A stretch of DNA of 64,000 nt from Pontibacter sp. E15-1 (lineage in GTDB: Bacteria > Bacteroidota > Bacteroidia > Cytophagales > Hymenobacteraceae), in the NCBI RefSeq assembly GCF_022601975.1, contig NZ_JAKVIR010000004.1:62001-126000 (forward strand), in the 5' to 3' direction. Below, in pieces: positions 25,285 through 34,931 of this stretch; positions within the stretch are counted from its first letter, which is position 1; every line of letters starts with the position of its first letter. Made by a program: the position numbers and the translations under genes. The notes beneath the pieces are model-generated. The model saw only the letters and a program-made list of their open reading frames with translations, was not told the DNA's origin and did no database searches.

Positions 25285-26154
25285 CTACTGCCAGCGGTAT
25301 ACATCCGCCCTGTCTTTGGCAAAGAGGTATAACTGGTTCTCTCCGATAAGTGCCGTCAGGTATTTCCCGCCTTTTGGTAAGGCGATACTTTGTTTCTCTG
25401 AGGTATACAAATCATACATATGCAGCGCGCCTTGCTGCACAAAATACAGTGTGTTTCCCCGGAATCCCACATAACTGACCCCTTCAAAAGAGATACGCTT
25501 CTTGTAGTTCCCCAGATTATCGAACACATAGAGTCCGTTGTTGTAGTCAAGCAGGTAAAGCATATTCTGGTACTCCCGCAATTGGCGCACATCAAAGCGT
25601 TCCCGGTCCAGGATAAGGTTAAGCGGCGTCTCTACCGTGACCTTGCGCAGGCGCAGGTCCAGTTTGCTGAGTGTCAGGTTGGTTTCGTCAAACAGCCAGA
25701 AGCCGTCGTCGGCAGACAGCGTAGCTACTCTGGCAATGCCCTCGAAGTTGATATCGCGCAGGTCGGTGCTGCTGATGGGGCGCAGAAAGCGGTCGAGCAG
25801 CAGCAGGGCTTGTCTGTCCTCGTAAAAGAGCAGCAGCTTCATCGGGTTCCAGGCCTCGATCGTGCTGATACGGCCCCGGCTAGGAGGGGAGAAGGTATCA
25901 AGTGGTCGGCCCAGGGAGTCAAGGCGAAGGAGGTTGCGCAATGGGTCCAGCAGGTATATATGGCCGTTGCGGTCTTGTGAGATGGGAGTGGGGGAATTAA
26001 GCGGGATACTGTGGCTGTAAAGCAACTCGCGGTCGCCTCCAGGCTGGGCAGTTGTAAGCCGCGGTGCCAGGAAAAGCGCCAGTACCAGAACCAGTATGTA
26101 TGCGCTAGCCTTCAAAGGTTTCCAACTGTAGCGTTTCCCCGTCATACACGGCAT
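25285..26154 (-). CDS. exported propeller-like protein of unknown function
   Basis: The 289-aa product has a signal peptide (hydrophobic stretch about residues 18-33, then PRLTTAQP). The body is a run of short repeated strands (GHIYLLDPLRNLLRLDSLG, DDGFWLFDETNLTLSKLD, MLYLLDYNNGLYVFDNLGN, NTLYFVQQGALHMYDLYT), which suggests a six- to seven-bladed beta-propeller in the periplasm. No catalytic motif is visible. It is the last gene of the rsfS-ftsH-LUD-lpxH run and overlaps the lpxH end by 50 bases if it starts at ATG 26154; ATG 26145 is equally possible. Function unknown; location next to lpxH hints at envelope work, which is inference. Confidence 0.65.
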   Translation of the reverse strand: MPCMTGKRYSWKPLKASAYILVLVLALFLAPRLTTAQPGGDRELLYSHSIPLNSPTPISQDRNGHIYLLDPLRNLLRLDSLGRPLDTFSPPSRGRISTIEAWNPMKLLLFYEDRQALLLLDRFLRPISSTDLRDINFEGIARVATLSADDGFWLFDETNLTLSKLDLRLRKVTVETPLNLILDRERFDVRQLREYQNMLYLLDYNNGLYVFDNLGNYKKRISFEGVSYVGFRGNTLYFVQQGALHMYDLYTSEKQSIALPKGGKYLTALIGENQLYLFAKDRADVYRWQ

Positions 26155-26875
26155 ACGTGCAAAAATTGACCCACTCTCCCAGGTTCACATACCGGCTACT
26201 GTCACCGATGGGCAAGTTTAAAGGCAGGTGACGGTGCCCGAAGATGTAGTAGTCATGGTGCTGCTGTTGTTCCATTTCCCGGCAATACTGCACCAGCCAC
26301 TCGTCGTCCCCCAGAAAATCCTCGTCTTTTTTAATGTTGCTGATGCGGCTTCTCCTCGACCACATGTTCGCCACCCCGATACCGAGGTTTGGGTGCACAC
26401 GGGCAAAAAGCCACTGACAGGCCTTGTTGTCAAACACCCGTTTCAGCAGTTTATAGGTATGGTCGCCCGGGCCAAGGCCGTCGCCATGCCCGATATAAAA
26501 CGTCTTGTTGCCGAAAGTGGTGGAGATCGGGTGCCGCAGCACCGGGATGTTGAGTTCCTGCGGGAAATAGTCGAACATCCACATGTCGTGGTTGCCCGTG
26601 AAGAGGAGCACCGGTATGCCTGCGTCTGTCAGTTCGGCCAGCTTGCCCTGCAGCCGTGCAAAGCCCTTGGGTATGGCATGCTTGTACTCAAACCAGAAAT
26701 CGAAGATATCGCCTACCAAAAGAATGGCAGCCGCATCCTGCCGTGCCATCTCCAGCCAACGCACAATCTTCTGCTCTCTTGTTTTGCTGGTTTCGGCATC
26801 AGGCACGCCTAAATGGAAATCGGAGGCAAAGTAGATTTTCTTCCCGGCAGGGAGTTCGTTAATGCGGAAGGTCAT
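26105..26875 (-). CDS. lpxH: UDP-2,3-diacylglucosamine diphosphatase-like metallophosphoesterase
   Basis: This 256-aa calcineurin-like phosphoesterase has the dimetal site in full: D19-x-H21 in ASDFHLG, GDIFD (55-59), GNHD (94-97), HGDG (130-133) and GHRH near residue 215. LpxH removes UMP from UDP-2,3-diacylglucosamine to make lipid X in lipid A synthesis at the inner-membrane face. FDFWFEYK and MWSRRSR are further LpxH-like features. It overlaps the LUD gene by 17 bases upstream and the propeller gene downstream, so all are one operon. Bacteroidota usually have more than one LpxH-like paralogue, so the assignment is probable rather than certain. Confidence 0.85.
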   Translation of the reverse strand: MTFRINELPAGKKIYFASDFHLGVPDAETSKTREQKIVRWLEMARQDAAAILLVGDIFDFWFEYKHAIPKGFARLQGKLAELTDAGIPVLLFTGNHDMWMFDYFPQELNIPVLRHPISTTFGNKTFYIGHGDGLGPGDHTYKLLKRVFDNKACQWLFARVHPNLGIGVANMWSRRSRISNIKKDEDFLGDDEWLVQYCREMEQQQHHDYYIFGHRHLPLNLPIGDSSRYVNLGEWVNFCTYAVYDGETLQLETFEG

Positions 26876-27512
26876 CTATCAGAAACAGGACTAAAGCTTT
26901 CGGGCCGTGGGCACCCATAACGAGCGTTTTCTCAATGTCGGCAGTCCTGCTCGGCCCGCTCACCATCGAAACCATAGACGGGAAATTCTCTTTGTACTTT
27001 GTGCGGATGCGCTGCAACGCGTCTTTGATGTCGGGCACCAGTTGGCTGGCCTGGGCCACAACCAAATGTGTGGAAGGGTAAATGCTCAGTCTGCGGCCCC
27101 CGGCGTTGGCAGAGCTCATCAGTACGCTGCCTGTGCGGGTAATCAACGACTCGCAGGTAGTGAGGCTAGCTTCCGCATTGCGCACGAAAGTCTCTTCATC
27201 GTCATTGAACTCGATGCCGGCATGTTGGAGGGCCGCCTGAAGATTGCGCTCCCATACATACATATGCTGCAGGTTCTGCTCTTTTTTATAGATGTAAAGC
27301 TGATCGAAAAAATCCTCCTGATTCTCGCAGTAGATAAACACGCCGCTGTTGCGGATAAAGTTCTCTGCAAAAACGATGGACATGTCCTCCAGAGGAACCA
27401 CCGGGTGCAGCGGAGACGTGAAGTCTGGGGTAGGAGGCAGGAAAGGCGCCGACTTAGCCAGCGCCTCTCTTACTCTTCTTAACACTATTTCTTTAGATTT
27501 TGCTTCGTACAT
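26859..27512 (-). CDS. LUD-domain protein (LutC/YkgG-like)
   Basis: The 217-aa protein belongs to the lactate-utilisation LUD family. It has the signature region ESLITRTGSVLMSSANAGGRRLSIYPSTHLVVA in the middle and MVSGPSRTADIEKTLVMGAHGP near the end, where the SRTADIE segment is characteristic. Bona fide LutC works in a LutABC iron-sulfur complex oxidising lactate, but no lutA or lutB is here. A single LUD gene placed between ftsH and lpxH is a familiar Bacteroidota arrangement of unknown meaning. It begins 13 bases after the ftsH stop and overlaps lpxH by 17 bases. Confidence 0.85.
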   Translation of the reverse strand: MYEAKSKEIVLRRVREALAKSAPFLPPTPDFTSPLHPVVPLEDMSIVFAENFIRNSGVFIYCENQEDFFDQLYIYKKEQNLQHMYVWERNLQAALQHAGIEFNDDEETFVRNAEASLTTCESLITRTGSVLMSSANAGGRRLSIYPSTHLVVAQASQLVPDIKDALQRIRTKYKENFPSMVSMVSGPSRTADIEKTLVMGAHGPKALVLFLIDDLPH

Positions 27513-27525
27513 ATACCTGTTAAGG

Positions 27526-29661
27526 TCAAGCGGTTCTAGAGTTTACGGAGTCATTCTGTTCGGCGGATGTGCTGCCGTTTCCATTCAGAGGCGTGCCGGG
27601 CACCTGGCCCTCGTGCTGCTCCGGATGATCTGTCAGGCCTTGCTCCACTGGGGCATGTGGCTCCACTTCGCTCAGCGTCTTGCTGCGGTCTGTGCCAGCC
27701 GTGTGCGCCTGGTATGCGGTCAACGCCTCAAACGGGCGCGGACCAACCAAACGCTCCAGGTCGCTCTGGAACAGAATCTCTTTTGCCAGCAGCTCCTGTG
27801 CAATCACCTCCAGCTCAGGTCCTTTCTCGGTAAGTAACTGCTTGGTGCGATCGTAAGCGGACTGGATGATAATGCGAACCTCCTCGTCAATTGTCTGTGC
27901 AGTAGACTCAGAGTAAGGCTTGTTGAAGGTATAATCGGAGTTCTGCTTGGAGTCGTAGAACGACACGTTACCGATCTTCTTGTTCATACCATACATGGTC
28001 ACGATGCTGTAGGCCATTTTCGTGATACGCTCCAGATCGCTAAGAGCGCCTGTAGAGATTTTCCCGAACACAAGTTCCTCGGCAGCTCGTCCGCCAAGTG
28101 CCATGCACATCTCGTCAATCAGCTGTTCGGTAGTATACAGAAACTGCTCTTTCGGGAGGTACTGTGCATACCCAAGGGCTGCAACGCCGCGCGGCACAAT
28201 GCTTACTTTCACCAATGGATCGGCGTGCTCCAGGAACCAGCCGGCAACTGCGTGGCCTGCCTCATGATAGGCTACAATTTTCTTTTCCTCTGGCGAGATG
28301 ATCTTGTTCTTTTTCTCCAGACCACCAATCACGCGGTCTATGGCGTCGTTGAAATCCTGCTGATCCACTGCTTTTTTGTTGCGACGGGCCGCTATCAGGG
28401 CCGCCTCGTTACACACGTTGGCGATCTCAGCGCCGGCAAAACCAGGCGTCTGGGCAGCAAGCTTTCTGGCATCCACGTCAGCGGCAAGTGTCAGCGGCTT
28501 TAAGTGGACGTCAAATATCTCGGTTCTGCCGTTGATGTCGGGCTTATCGATGCTGATCTGGCGGTCGAAACGACCGGGGCGCAACAGGGCAGAGTCCAGG
28601 GTGTCGGGGCGGTTCGTAGCCGCCAATATGATAACGCCGGAGTCTGTAGCGAAACCGTCCATCTCCACTAGCAGTGAGTTCAGGGTGTTCTCGCGCTCAT
28701 CGTTTCCGCCTGGCGTAGAGCCACGGCTACGGTGGCGGCCAATCGCGTCAATCTCATCGATAAAGATGATACACGGCGCTTTGGCTTTTGCCTGCTTAAA
28801 GAGGTCACGCACACGTGCGGCACCCACTCCCACAAACATCTCCACAAAGTCGGAACCGGAGAGTGAGAAGAACGGTACGTCCGCCTCGCCTGCCACAGCC
28901 TTCGCCAACAGCGTTTTACCCGTTCCCGGAGGGCCTACGAGCAGTGCGCCTTTTGGTATTTTACCACCCAGGATGGTAAACTTAGCCGGAGTCTTTAGGA
29001 ACTCCACGATCTCCTGCACCTCTTCTTTTGCCTCTTCCAGGCCAGCCACGTCCTTAAACGTGATCTTCACTTTGTTCTCAGCATCAAAAAGAGCCGCTTT
29101 TGACTTGCCGATATTGAAAATCTGGCCACCTGCGCCCCCCGTGGTGACACGGCGCATCAGGAACCAGAAACCAAACACGAGCAGAATCAGGAAGCCCCAT
29201 TGCAGAAAGAAATCAGCAAAGCCGGTACGGTTCTCGAGGGTATACCCCACGCGCTGGTCTTTCGGGATGTTCTCCTGCAGCTTCTCCAGGTCTTCCTTGA
29301 ATGTTTCGGCGGAGATGATCTGGAAATGATACTGTGCCCCCTTGCTGTCCACATTCAGGACACCACGGTCGTTCAGCTCGCCTTTATACTTGTCGTTTTG
29401 AAGGGCTTCGTCTTTCAGGCGCACCTCCACGGTTTTACCGTTCACGATGGTGAGTTTCTTCACGTCGCCACTCAACAGCATCTCCTCAAAGTCCTGTTGT
29501 GTTGTTTCGATGGAAGAGTTACTGTTGTTCAAGTAAGTCAGCCCGAAGATCAGCAGAATCAGCACCGCCAGCATCCACAGCTGCATGGTAGGCCGCGGCG
29601 GCGTGTTCGGGATCATCGGCTTTTTCTTCTTGGTATTGCCTTTGTTATTTTTTTCTGCCAT
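27526..29661 (-). CDS. ftsH: ATP-dependent zinc metalloprotease FtsH
   Basis: This 711-aa membrane-bound AAA+ protease degrades misfolded or regulated membrane and cytosolic proteins. Two helices (about residues 28-43 and 152-170) bracket a periplasmic domain. Walker A GPPGTGKT is at 243-250, Walker B IIFIDEID near 298-305, the second region of homology ends in RPGRFDRQ (361-368), and the zinc site is HEAGH at 466-470. The last ~70 residues are disordered and Glu/Gly/Ser rich. It follows rsfS by 68 bases and precedes the LUD gene by 13. Length is usual for Bacteroidota FtsH. Confidence 0.98.
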   Translation of the reverse strand: MAEKNNKGNTKKKKPMIPNTPPRPTMQLWMLAVLILLIFGLTYLNNSNSSIETTQQDFEEMLLSGDVKKLTIVNGKTVEVRLKDEALQNDKYKGELNDRGVLNVDSKGAQYHFQIISAETFKEDLEKLQENIPKDQRVGYTLENRTGFADFFLQWGFLILLVFGFWFLMRRVTTGGAGGQIFNIGKSKAALFDAENKVKITFKDVAGLEEAKEEVQEIVEFLKTPAKFTILGGKIPKGALLVGPPGTGKTLLAKAVAGEADVPFFSLSGSDFVEMFVGVGAARVRDLFKQAKAKAPCIIFIDEIDAIGRHRSRGSTPGGNDERENTLNSLLVEMDGFATDSGVIILAATNRPDTLDSALLRPGRFDRQISIDKPDINGRTEIFDVHLKPLTLAADVDARKLAAQTPGFAGAEIANVCNEAALIAARRNKKAVDQQDFNDAIDRVIGGLEKKNKIISPEEKKIVAYHEAGHAVAGWFLEHADPLVKVSIVPRGVAALGYAQYLPKEQFLYTTEQLIDEMCMALGGRAAEELVFGKISTGALSDLERITKMAYSIVTMYGMNKKIGNVSFYDSKQNSDYTFNKPYSESTAQTIDEEVRIIIQSAYDRTKQLLTEKGPELEVIAQELLAKEILFQSDLERLVGPRPFEALTAYQAHTAGTDRSKTLSEVEPHAPVEQGLTDHPEQHEGQVPGTPLNGNGSTSAEQNDSVNSRTA

Positions 29662-29729
29662 TGATGTTTAAATTCAGATATATGAGAAACACTGGCCGTT
29701 ACGATTTGTTCGGGTGCGGCCGCAAATGT

Positions 29730-30110
29730 TTATTCTGATGCTGACGCAACGCGCTCTATCTGGGCATCGCCCCAAAGCTCTTCCAGCGCATAGAACTCGC
29801 GTTTGTCTTTCAGGAAAATATGTGCCACCACGTCTACGTAGTCCAGCAGCACCCACTCGTTGTTGGTGCGGCCTTCACTCTGCCACGGGTTCTGTCGGAT
29901 TTTCTTAAATACTTCTTCTTCGATGGAGGTAGCGATGGCGTCTATCTGTGTGTCGGAGTTAGCGGATGCTATCACGAAATAATCAGAAACAGCGTTTTTG
30001 AGTGATTTGAGGTTAATAACAACAATATCGGTGGCCTTCTTTTCCTGCATTCCCTTTACTACAAGCTCTGCCAATATGTCTGAAGTAGCCTCAACCTTGG
30101 GTTCTTTCAT
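29730..30110 (-). CDS. rsfS: ribosome silencing factor RsfS
   Basis: The 126-aa protein is of the RsfS/Iojap family, which binds ribosomal protein uL14 and blocks subunit joining when nutrients are short. The core is clear: KATDIVVINLKSLKNAVSDYFVIASANSDTQ, then GRTNNEWVLLDYVDVVAHIFLKDKREFYALEELW. It is the first gene of the minus-strand operon that continues into ftsH. It is divergent from birA, with only 50 bases between the two starts, an arrangement commonly seen in Bacteroidota. A near-consensus -7 box (TATATTTA on the minus strand, 30142-30149) lies about 35 bases upstream. Confidence 0.96.
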   Translation of the reverse strand: MKEPKVEATSDILAELVVKGMQEKKATDIVVINLKSLKNAVSDYFVIASANSDTQIDAIATSIEEEVFKKIRQNPWQSEGRTNNEWVLLDYVDVVAHIFLKDKREFYALEELWGDAQIERVASASE

Positions 30111-30120
30111 TTGTGCTCTT

Positions 30121-30128
30121 TAAATTTG
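30121..30128 (+). promoter_or_regulatory. -7 promoter element of birA
   Basis: TAAATTTG matches TAnnTTTG exactly, 33 bases before the birA start, in the 50-base divergent gap with rsfS. Confidence 0.5.
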
Positions 30129-30160
30129 ATCTGTAAAAGTACTAAATATACGCTTAAGTT

Positions 30161-30910
30161 ATGGTGCCTCATACGCTGTTTATAGGCCAGCAGCTTTATT
30201 TTCTGCCGGTATGTGAGTCTACCAACTCAGAAGCCCAACTGCTTCTTAACAAAAATGGAGCCACAGAGGGCTGCACGGTAGTGGCGGGCCACCAAACCAA
30301 GGGGCGCGGGCAGCGGGGAAATTCCTGGGAAGCTGAGCCCGGCATGAACATCACGCTCTCGGTGGTCCTGTCGCCCTCCTTTCTGGCTGCCAGGCAGCAG
30401 TTCAGCCTCAACATGGCGGTGTCGCTGGCCGCGCTTGATCTCCTGCAGGAGCAAGGGATGGCCGAAGCGAAGGTCAAGTGGCCGAACGACTTGTTTTTCG
30501 AGGATAAAAAACTCGGTGGCATCCTGATCGAGAACACGGTACATGGCAATACCTTGCAACACAGTATCGTTGGCATTGGTTTAAATGTAAACCAGATGCA
30601 GTTCGGGTATACAACGGCCACATCGCTGCGTCAGGTATTGGGGCGGCCGCTAAATGTTGAGAAACTGACAGCAAGGCTGCTCGAGTTGCTGGAGAAACGC
30701 TACCTGGAGTTGCGCCGGGGCCAGACGGATAACCTGCGCTATGCTTACTTGCAGGCGCTATACCGCTATCAGGAGGTGCACGCTTTTCTGGTAGGCGATT
30801 GTGAAGTACAAGGGCAGATTGTGGGCGTTGCCGAAGACGGGCGGCTCGCGGTTGCGGTTGAAAACGAGCTGCGCTACTTCGGTTTTAAAGAAATAAGCTA
30901 CTGCATCTGA
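30161..30910 (+). CDS. birA: biotin--[acetyl-CoA-carboxylase] ligase
   Basis: The 249-aa enzyme attaches biotin to the biotin carrier protein via biotinyl-AMP. Signatures are the biotin-binding loop GRGQRGNSWEAEPGMN (about residues 47-62), the segment KWPNDLFFEDKKLGGILIEN with the catalytic Lys, and GIGLNVNQ. There is no N-terminal DNA-binding helix-turn-helix, so this is a monofunctional (class I) ligase without repressor function. The start ATG at 30161 follows an exact -7 element by 33 bases. It is divergent from rsfS and followed by a 263-base spacer. Confidence 0.95.
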   Translation: MVPHTLFIGQQLYFLPVCESTNSEAQLLLNKNGATEGCTVVAGHQTKGRGQRGNSWEAEPGMNITLSVVLSPSFLAARQQFSLNMAVSLAALDLLQEQGMAEAKVKWPNDLFFEDKKLGGILIENTVHGNTLQHSIVGIGLNVNQMQFGYTTATSLRQVLGRPLNVEKLTARLLELLEKRYLELRRGQTDNLRYAYLQALYRYQEVHAFLVGDCEVQGQIVGVAEDGRLAVAVENELRYFGFKEISYCI

Positions 30911-31120
30911 GAACCGTTCCGGATACAAGTTTGCCTCAGCGAAACGTCCGATTTGGGGGAGTGTTAATAATGTTTTTGGCAGAAGCCGCCCCCGCTAAAG
31001 TGGGGCATGGTAATTGATATCGATGTTCAGACTGCAATGCGACGGTAACGAACGGGAGCAGCAGTTTGGTTTATTTACAAATATTTTAAATAACGTAGAA
31101 GATAATTTGCTTATTTAAGC

Positions 31121-31128
31121 TATATTTG
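31121..31128 (+). promoter_or_regulatory. -7 promoter element upstream of the T9SS-sorted protein
   Basis: TATATTTG matches TAnnTTTG exactly, 45 bases before ATG 31174. The surrounding leader is AT rich; no properly spaced -33 TTTG was seen. Confidence 0.5.
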
Positions 31129-31173
31129 ATGTGTAAGCCAATTTCTTATCAGGTTTGCAAAAAATAATTGTCT

Positions 31174-31764
31174 ATGAAAATTTTTACACGAGTAGCTTTA
31201 GTTGTTACGCTCATCACGTCGCATCTGCTCAGCTTTGCGGCAACTGCTGTAAACGAGGGAATTGTGCCAGTGAGCAAAGGCGATAACACAAACTGGAAGC
31301 TTATGCCAGAAAAAGGAGGCTCCCAGCTAGTGGTGTCTGCCAACAACTCACGTCCCGCCTTTGTGGTGAATGCTGAGAAACATACCTGCTCCCAGATATT
31401 CGCTTCTTCTGTTAGCCAGGTATTTCACGTGGTAGAGGCCAGAGGAGACAAAGCCATGTATGCCAGCATTACCTTGGCTGCCCTGGCACCGGGCCGCGAA
31501 ATCAAGCCAGTGCCGTCCATCAACGCATACCCGAACCCATCGCGTGGCATTACCCGCCTTGCCCTGAACCTGCCCGGCGACAACACCTATAAGATCCGCA
31601 TCTCCAACACCATTGGCCGTGTGATCAGGGTGCACGAACTTGCCCCAGCCGACAGAATGGAAGTGGAACTGGACTTGAGCAGCTATCCTTCGGGCGTATA
31701 CTTCTACAGCCTGCTGGTGAACGACAAAACGATAGAAACTAAGCGCCTCGTGCTGCAAAAGTAA
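31174..31764 (+). CDS. small secreted protein with a type A T9SS sorting domain
   Basis: The 196-aa protein begins with a signal peptide (KIFTRVALVVTLITSHLLSF). About 80 central residues of no recognised family follow, and then a type IX secretion C-terminal sorting domain from about residue 115: the AYPNPSRGI start, IRISNTIGRVIRV in the middle, and the closing SSYPSGVYFYSLLVNDK…KRLVLQK. Such domains carry proteins through the T9SS, where the tail is cut and the protein anchored or released. I chose ATG 31174 over the in-frame TTG at 31168. An exact -7 element precedes it and a terminator follows. With so small a passenger it may be an adhesin-like or structural surface protein; function unknown. 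Confidence 0.85.
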   Translation: MKIFTRVALVVTLITSHLLSFAATAVNEGIVPVSKGDNTNWKLMPEKGGSQLVVSANNSRPAFVVNAEKHTCSQIFASSVSQVFHVVEARGDKAMYASITLAALAPGREIKPVPSINAYPNPSRGITRLALNLPGDNTYKIRISNTIGRVIRVHELAPADRMEVELDLSSYPSGVYFYSLLVNDKTIETKRLVLQK

Positions 31765-31791
31765 GCGAGCGACATCCTGCATTTATACCAG

Positions 31792-31817
31792 AGCCGGCCA
31801 ATTGGTCGGCTTTTTCT
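31792..31817 (+). terminator. intrinsic terminator of the T9SS-sorted gene
   Basis: An 8-bp stem (AGCCGGCC with GGTCGGCT, one G-T pair) and AATT loop are followed by TTTTTC, 28 bases after the stop. Confidence 0.75.
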
Positions 31818-31888
31818 TTATAAACCTCTAATTATTCCACAGCCGCTTTACATTATTTATTATTTTCGGGGCTGAATCAACTATCGTT

Positions 31889-34843
31889 ATGACGGATTAT
31901 CGGAAGATAAACAACATCGTGGGCTGGATTGTGTTTTTTATCGCAACTACGGCCTATGTGCTCACCCTGGAGCCGACTGCCAGTTTTTGGGATGCCGGCG
32001 AATTCATCGCCTGCTCATACAAACTTCTGGTGCCTCACCCGCCCGGGGCACCGTTCTACCTGCTGGTAGGCCGCCTGTTCTCGATGTTTGCCGCAGACCC
32101 CACGCAAGTGGCCTGGTGGGTAAACCTGCTCTCGGCGCTGTGCAGCTCGTTCACGGTGCTGTTCCTGTTCTGGACCATCACCATATTGGCCCGCCGCCTG
32201 CTGGTGAAGGAAGGCGCTGCTCCTACAAAAGGCAACCTGCTCCTGATCATGGGAAGCGGTGCAGTGGGAGCCCTGGCCTATACCTTCTCCGACTCCGCCT
32301 GGTTCTCGGCGGTGGAGGCAGAGGTATATGCCATGTCGTCATTCTTTACGGCCATCGTTTTCTGGGCCATCCTGCGCTGGGAGGCAAAAGTGGGCGAGGC
32401 GCACTCCGACAAATGGCTCATCCTGATTGCCTATCTGGTGGGGCTTTCCATCGGTGCCCACCTCCTGAACCTGGTCACGATTCCGGCCCTGGCCTTTATC
32501 TACTATTTCCGACTGTATAAACCAACCTTCTGGGGCGGCGTGGTGGCGTTTGCCATCAGTGCCGTGGTTGTGGTGGCCATCCTCTGGGGGATTATACCTG
32601 GGCTGCCTACCCTGGCAGGCAAGTTTGAGGTATTCTTCATCAACACCTTCGGGCTGCCGTTCGGCTCCGGACTGATCGTGTTTGTTATCCTACTGATCGC
32701 GCTGATCGTGTTTGGGCTGCGCTACTCCATCCAGCATAACATCCGGGTGCTCAACACGGCCATGCTTTGCTTCGTGTTCGTAGTGATCGGGTACTCCTCT
32801 TATATGATTATCCCGATCCGCTCGTCCTATAACCCCACGATTGATGAGAACGACCCGGATGACATCCTGACCTTTGTGGCATACCTAAAGCGCGAGCAGT
32901 ACGGCGACCGCCCGTTGCTGTATGGCCCGCAATACAATGCCCAGCCTGTGTCGCAGGAAGAGGGCGCTCCCCGCTATGTGCGTGGCAAAGACCGTTACCT
33001 GCCAGCCAATCCGAAGATTGAGCCGGTATACGACAGCAAAGACAAAACCCTGCTGCCCCGCATCTACAGCGACCAGCCGCAGCATATAGACGCCTACAAG
33101 AAATGGGTAGACCTGCGCGAAGGCCAGGCACCGACGTTTGGGCAGAACTTGAGTTTCATGTTCCGGTATCAGCTCGGGTTTATGTATTGGCGCTATTTCC
33201 TGTGGAACTTTGTGGGCCGCGAGAGCGACGTGCAGAATGCGGGGGTTCTTTGGTTTGGCAACGATGAGGCCAATGTGCCGGAGCGCGTGTTGGAAAGCAA
33301 GGCCCGCAACAACTTTTACATGCTGCCGCTCCTGATCGGTATCCTCGGTTTGATATACCAGGTGCGGAAAGCAGAGCGAGACGCCTTCGTGATTGGCCTG
33401 CTCTTCTTCTTTACTGGCATCGCCATTGCCATTTACCTCAACCAACCGCCCGTGGAGCCGCGGGAACGGGATTATACCTTCGCGGGCTCGTTCTACGCCT
33501 TCAGCATCTGGATAGGGCTGGGGGTGATGGGGCTGGCCGACCTGCTTTCGAAGGGCCTGAAAAACACGCAGACCCGGGGCGCAGTCGCCACCCTGATCGG
33601 CCTGGCGGTGCCGGGCATCATGGCGGCAGAGGGCTGGGACGACCACGACCGCTCCGAGCGCTACCAGTCTGTGGACTCTGCCAAGAACCTGCTCGACTCC
33701 TGCGCCCCGAACGCGATCCTGTTCACCAACGGCGACAACGACACGTTCCCGCTATGGTATGCGCAGGAAGTGGAGGGCTACCGGACAGACGTGCGCGTGG
33801 CCGTGCTCAGCTATCTGAACACAGACTGGTACATCGATCAGATGAAGCGCCCTTCTTATAAATCGGAGCCGTGGCCGCTAACGCTGGAGAACGCGAACTA
33901 CCGCCAGGGCACCAACGACTTCCTGCCGTATGTGGAGCGTCCGCAGGTGGCGGCGGGTATAAACCTGGACCAGTACATTGCGCTGATCAAGGAGAACCAC
34001 CCGGCCCTGCAGGTGCAGTATGGCCAGGGCACCACACTCCTCACGATGCCAACCAAGAACTTCTTCCTGGATGTGGATAAGGCGAAGGTGCTGCAGATGG
34101 GCTTCGTGGCCAAAGACAAGCAAGACGAGGTGGAAAGCCAGATGAAGTGGACGATCAACAAGTCGATGCTGGAGAAAAAGCACCTGATCATGCTGGACCT
34201 GCTGGCAACCAACGACTGGATGCGCCCGATCTACTTCTCCACCACTGTGAACAGCGCCGACTTCATGGGCCTTGCCGACCACTTCCAGTTGGAGGGCCTT
34301 GCCTACCGGGTCGTGCCCGTGAAATCGACGGAGAAGGACGAGCAGGGATATGTAGACAAGGAGCTGATGTATGAGAACATGATGAAGAAGTTCCAGTTCC
34401 GCAACTTCGACAACCCCGACATCTTCTATGATGAGAACTACTACCGTTTCTCGGCTAATGCCCGCGACAAATTTGCCCGCCTGGCCTCCGCATACCTGGC
34501 AGAGGGGAACACCGCCAGGGCGAAAGAGATAGTAGACTACTGTTTCGAGAAGCTCCCCGGGAAATCGGTGCCTTACGACTACTATACCCCACAGTTCATC
34601 CCGATATACGATGCGCTTGGAGAGCAGGAGAAAGCCGAGCAGCTGCTCGACGAAATGGCCAAGGACTCGCAGCAGGCCCTGGACTATTACTTTGCGAAAG
34701 GCGCCCTGTTCGATACCGAGATCCAGACAAACATGGTGATTCTGCAGCAGCTGATCGGTGCCGCCGAGGAGCTGGGCATGCAGGACCGCGCCAGTGAGCT
34801 GCAACAGCAGTTTATGCAGTACCTGCAGCGCATGCGCCGTTAA
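31889..34843 (+). CDS. DUF2723 membrane glycosyltransferase-like protein
   Basis: This 984-aa protein belongs to the DUF2723 family, which is common and conserved in Bacteroidota and resembles protein O-mannosyltransferases. The N-terminal third is polytopic (about ten helices), opening with the acidic loop TASFWDAGEFIACSYKL, where the Asp/Glu pair matches the GT-C catalytic loop. A soluble periplasmic part follows with NPPVEPRERDYTF-like and NGDNDTFPLWYAQEVEGYRTDV stretches. The C-terminal 120 residues look like TPR-type helices (ARAKEIVDYCFEKLPG, EQEKAEQLLDEMAKD). The likely role is transfer of a lipid-linked sugar to exported proteins, by analogy only. A strong terminator follows. Confidence 0.85.
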   Translation: MTDYRKINNIVGWIVFFIATTAYVLTLEPTASFWDAGEFIACSYKLLVPHPPGAPFYLLVGRLFSMFAADPTQVAWWVNLLSALCSSFTVLFLFWTITILARRLLVKEGAAPTKGNLLLIMGSGAVGALAYTFSDSAWFSAVEAEVYAMSSFFTAIVFWAILRWEAKVGEAHSDKWLILIAYLVGLSIGAHLLNLVTIPALAFIYYFRLYKPTFWGGVVAFAISAVVVVAILWGIIPGLPTLAGKFEVFFINTFGLPFGSGLIVFVILLIALIVFGLRYSIQHNIRVLNTAMLCFVFVVIGYSSYMIIPIRSSYNPTIDENDPDDILTFVAYLKREQYGDRPLLYGPQYNAQPVSQEEGAPRYVRGKDRYLPANPKIEPVYDSKDKTLLPRIYSDQPQHIDAYKKWVDLREGQAPTFGQNLSFMFRYQLGFMYWRYFLWNFVGRESDVQNAGVLWFGNDEANVPERVLESKARNNFYMLPLLIGILGLIYQVRKAERDAFVIGLLFFFTGIAIAIYLNQPPVEPRERDYTFAGSFYAFSIWIGLGVMGLADLLSKGLKNTQTRGAVATLIGLAVPGIMAAEGWDDHDRSERYQSVDSAKNLLDSCAPNAILFTNGDNDTFPLWYAQEVEGYRTDVRVAVLSYLNTDWYIDQMKRPSYKSEPWPLTLENANYRQGTNDFLPYVERPQVAAGINLDQYIALIKENHPALQVQYGQGTTLLTMPTKNFFLDVDKAKVLQMGFVAKDKQDEVESQMKWTINKSMLEKKHLIMLDLLATNDWMRPIYFSTTVNSADFMGLADHFQLEGLAYRVVPVKSTEKDEQGYVDKELMYENMMKKFQFRNFDNPDIFYDENYYRFSANARDKFARLASAYLAEGNTARAKEIVDYCFEKLPGKSVPYDYYTPQFIPIYDALGEQEKAEQLLDEMAKDSQQALDYYFAKGALFDTEIQTNMVILQQLIGAAEELGMQDRASELQQQFMQYLQRMRR

Positions 34844-34865
34844 ACAAAACCGCTGCAGTTGCAGT

Positions 34866-34904
34866 AAAAAGGGCCGGGCTGTAGCAAACAGTCCGGCCCT
34901 TTTT
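34866..34904 (+). terminator. intrinsic terminator of the DUF2723 gene
   Basis: A 17-bp stem (AAAAAGGGCCGGGCTGT, one G-T pair) with a 5-nt loop ends in a run of T's, 22 bases after the stop. Confidence 0.85.
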
Positions 34905-34931
34905 TTCCCGACCCTGATGCGTCCATTTAAG

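Noticed and set aside
31168..31173. TTG start for the T9SS-sorted protein
   Set aside because: ATG two codons later gives a normal signal peptide and is favoured in this phylum.
34758..34931. Extended N terminus of the GWxTD lipoprotein
   Set aside because: It would overlap the end of the DUF2723 gene and cross its terminator; the signal peptide with lipobox begins at 34932.
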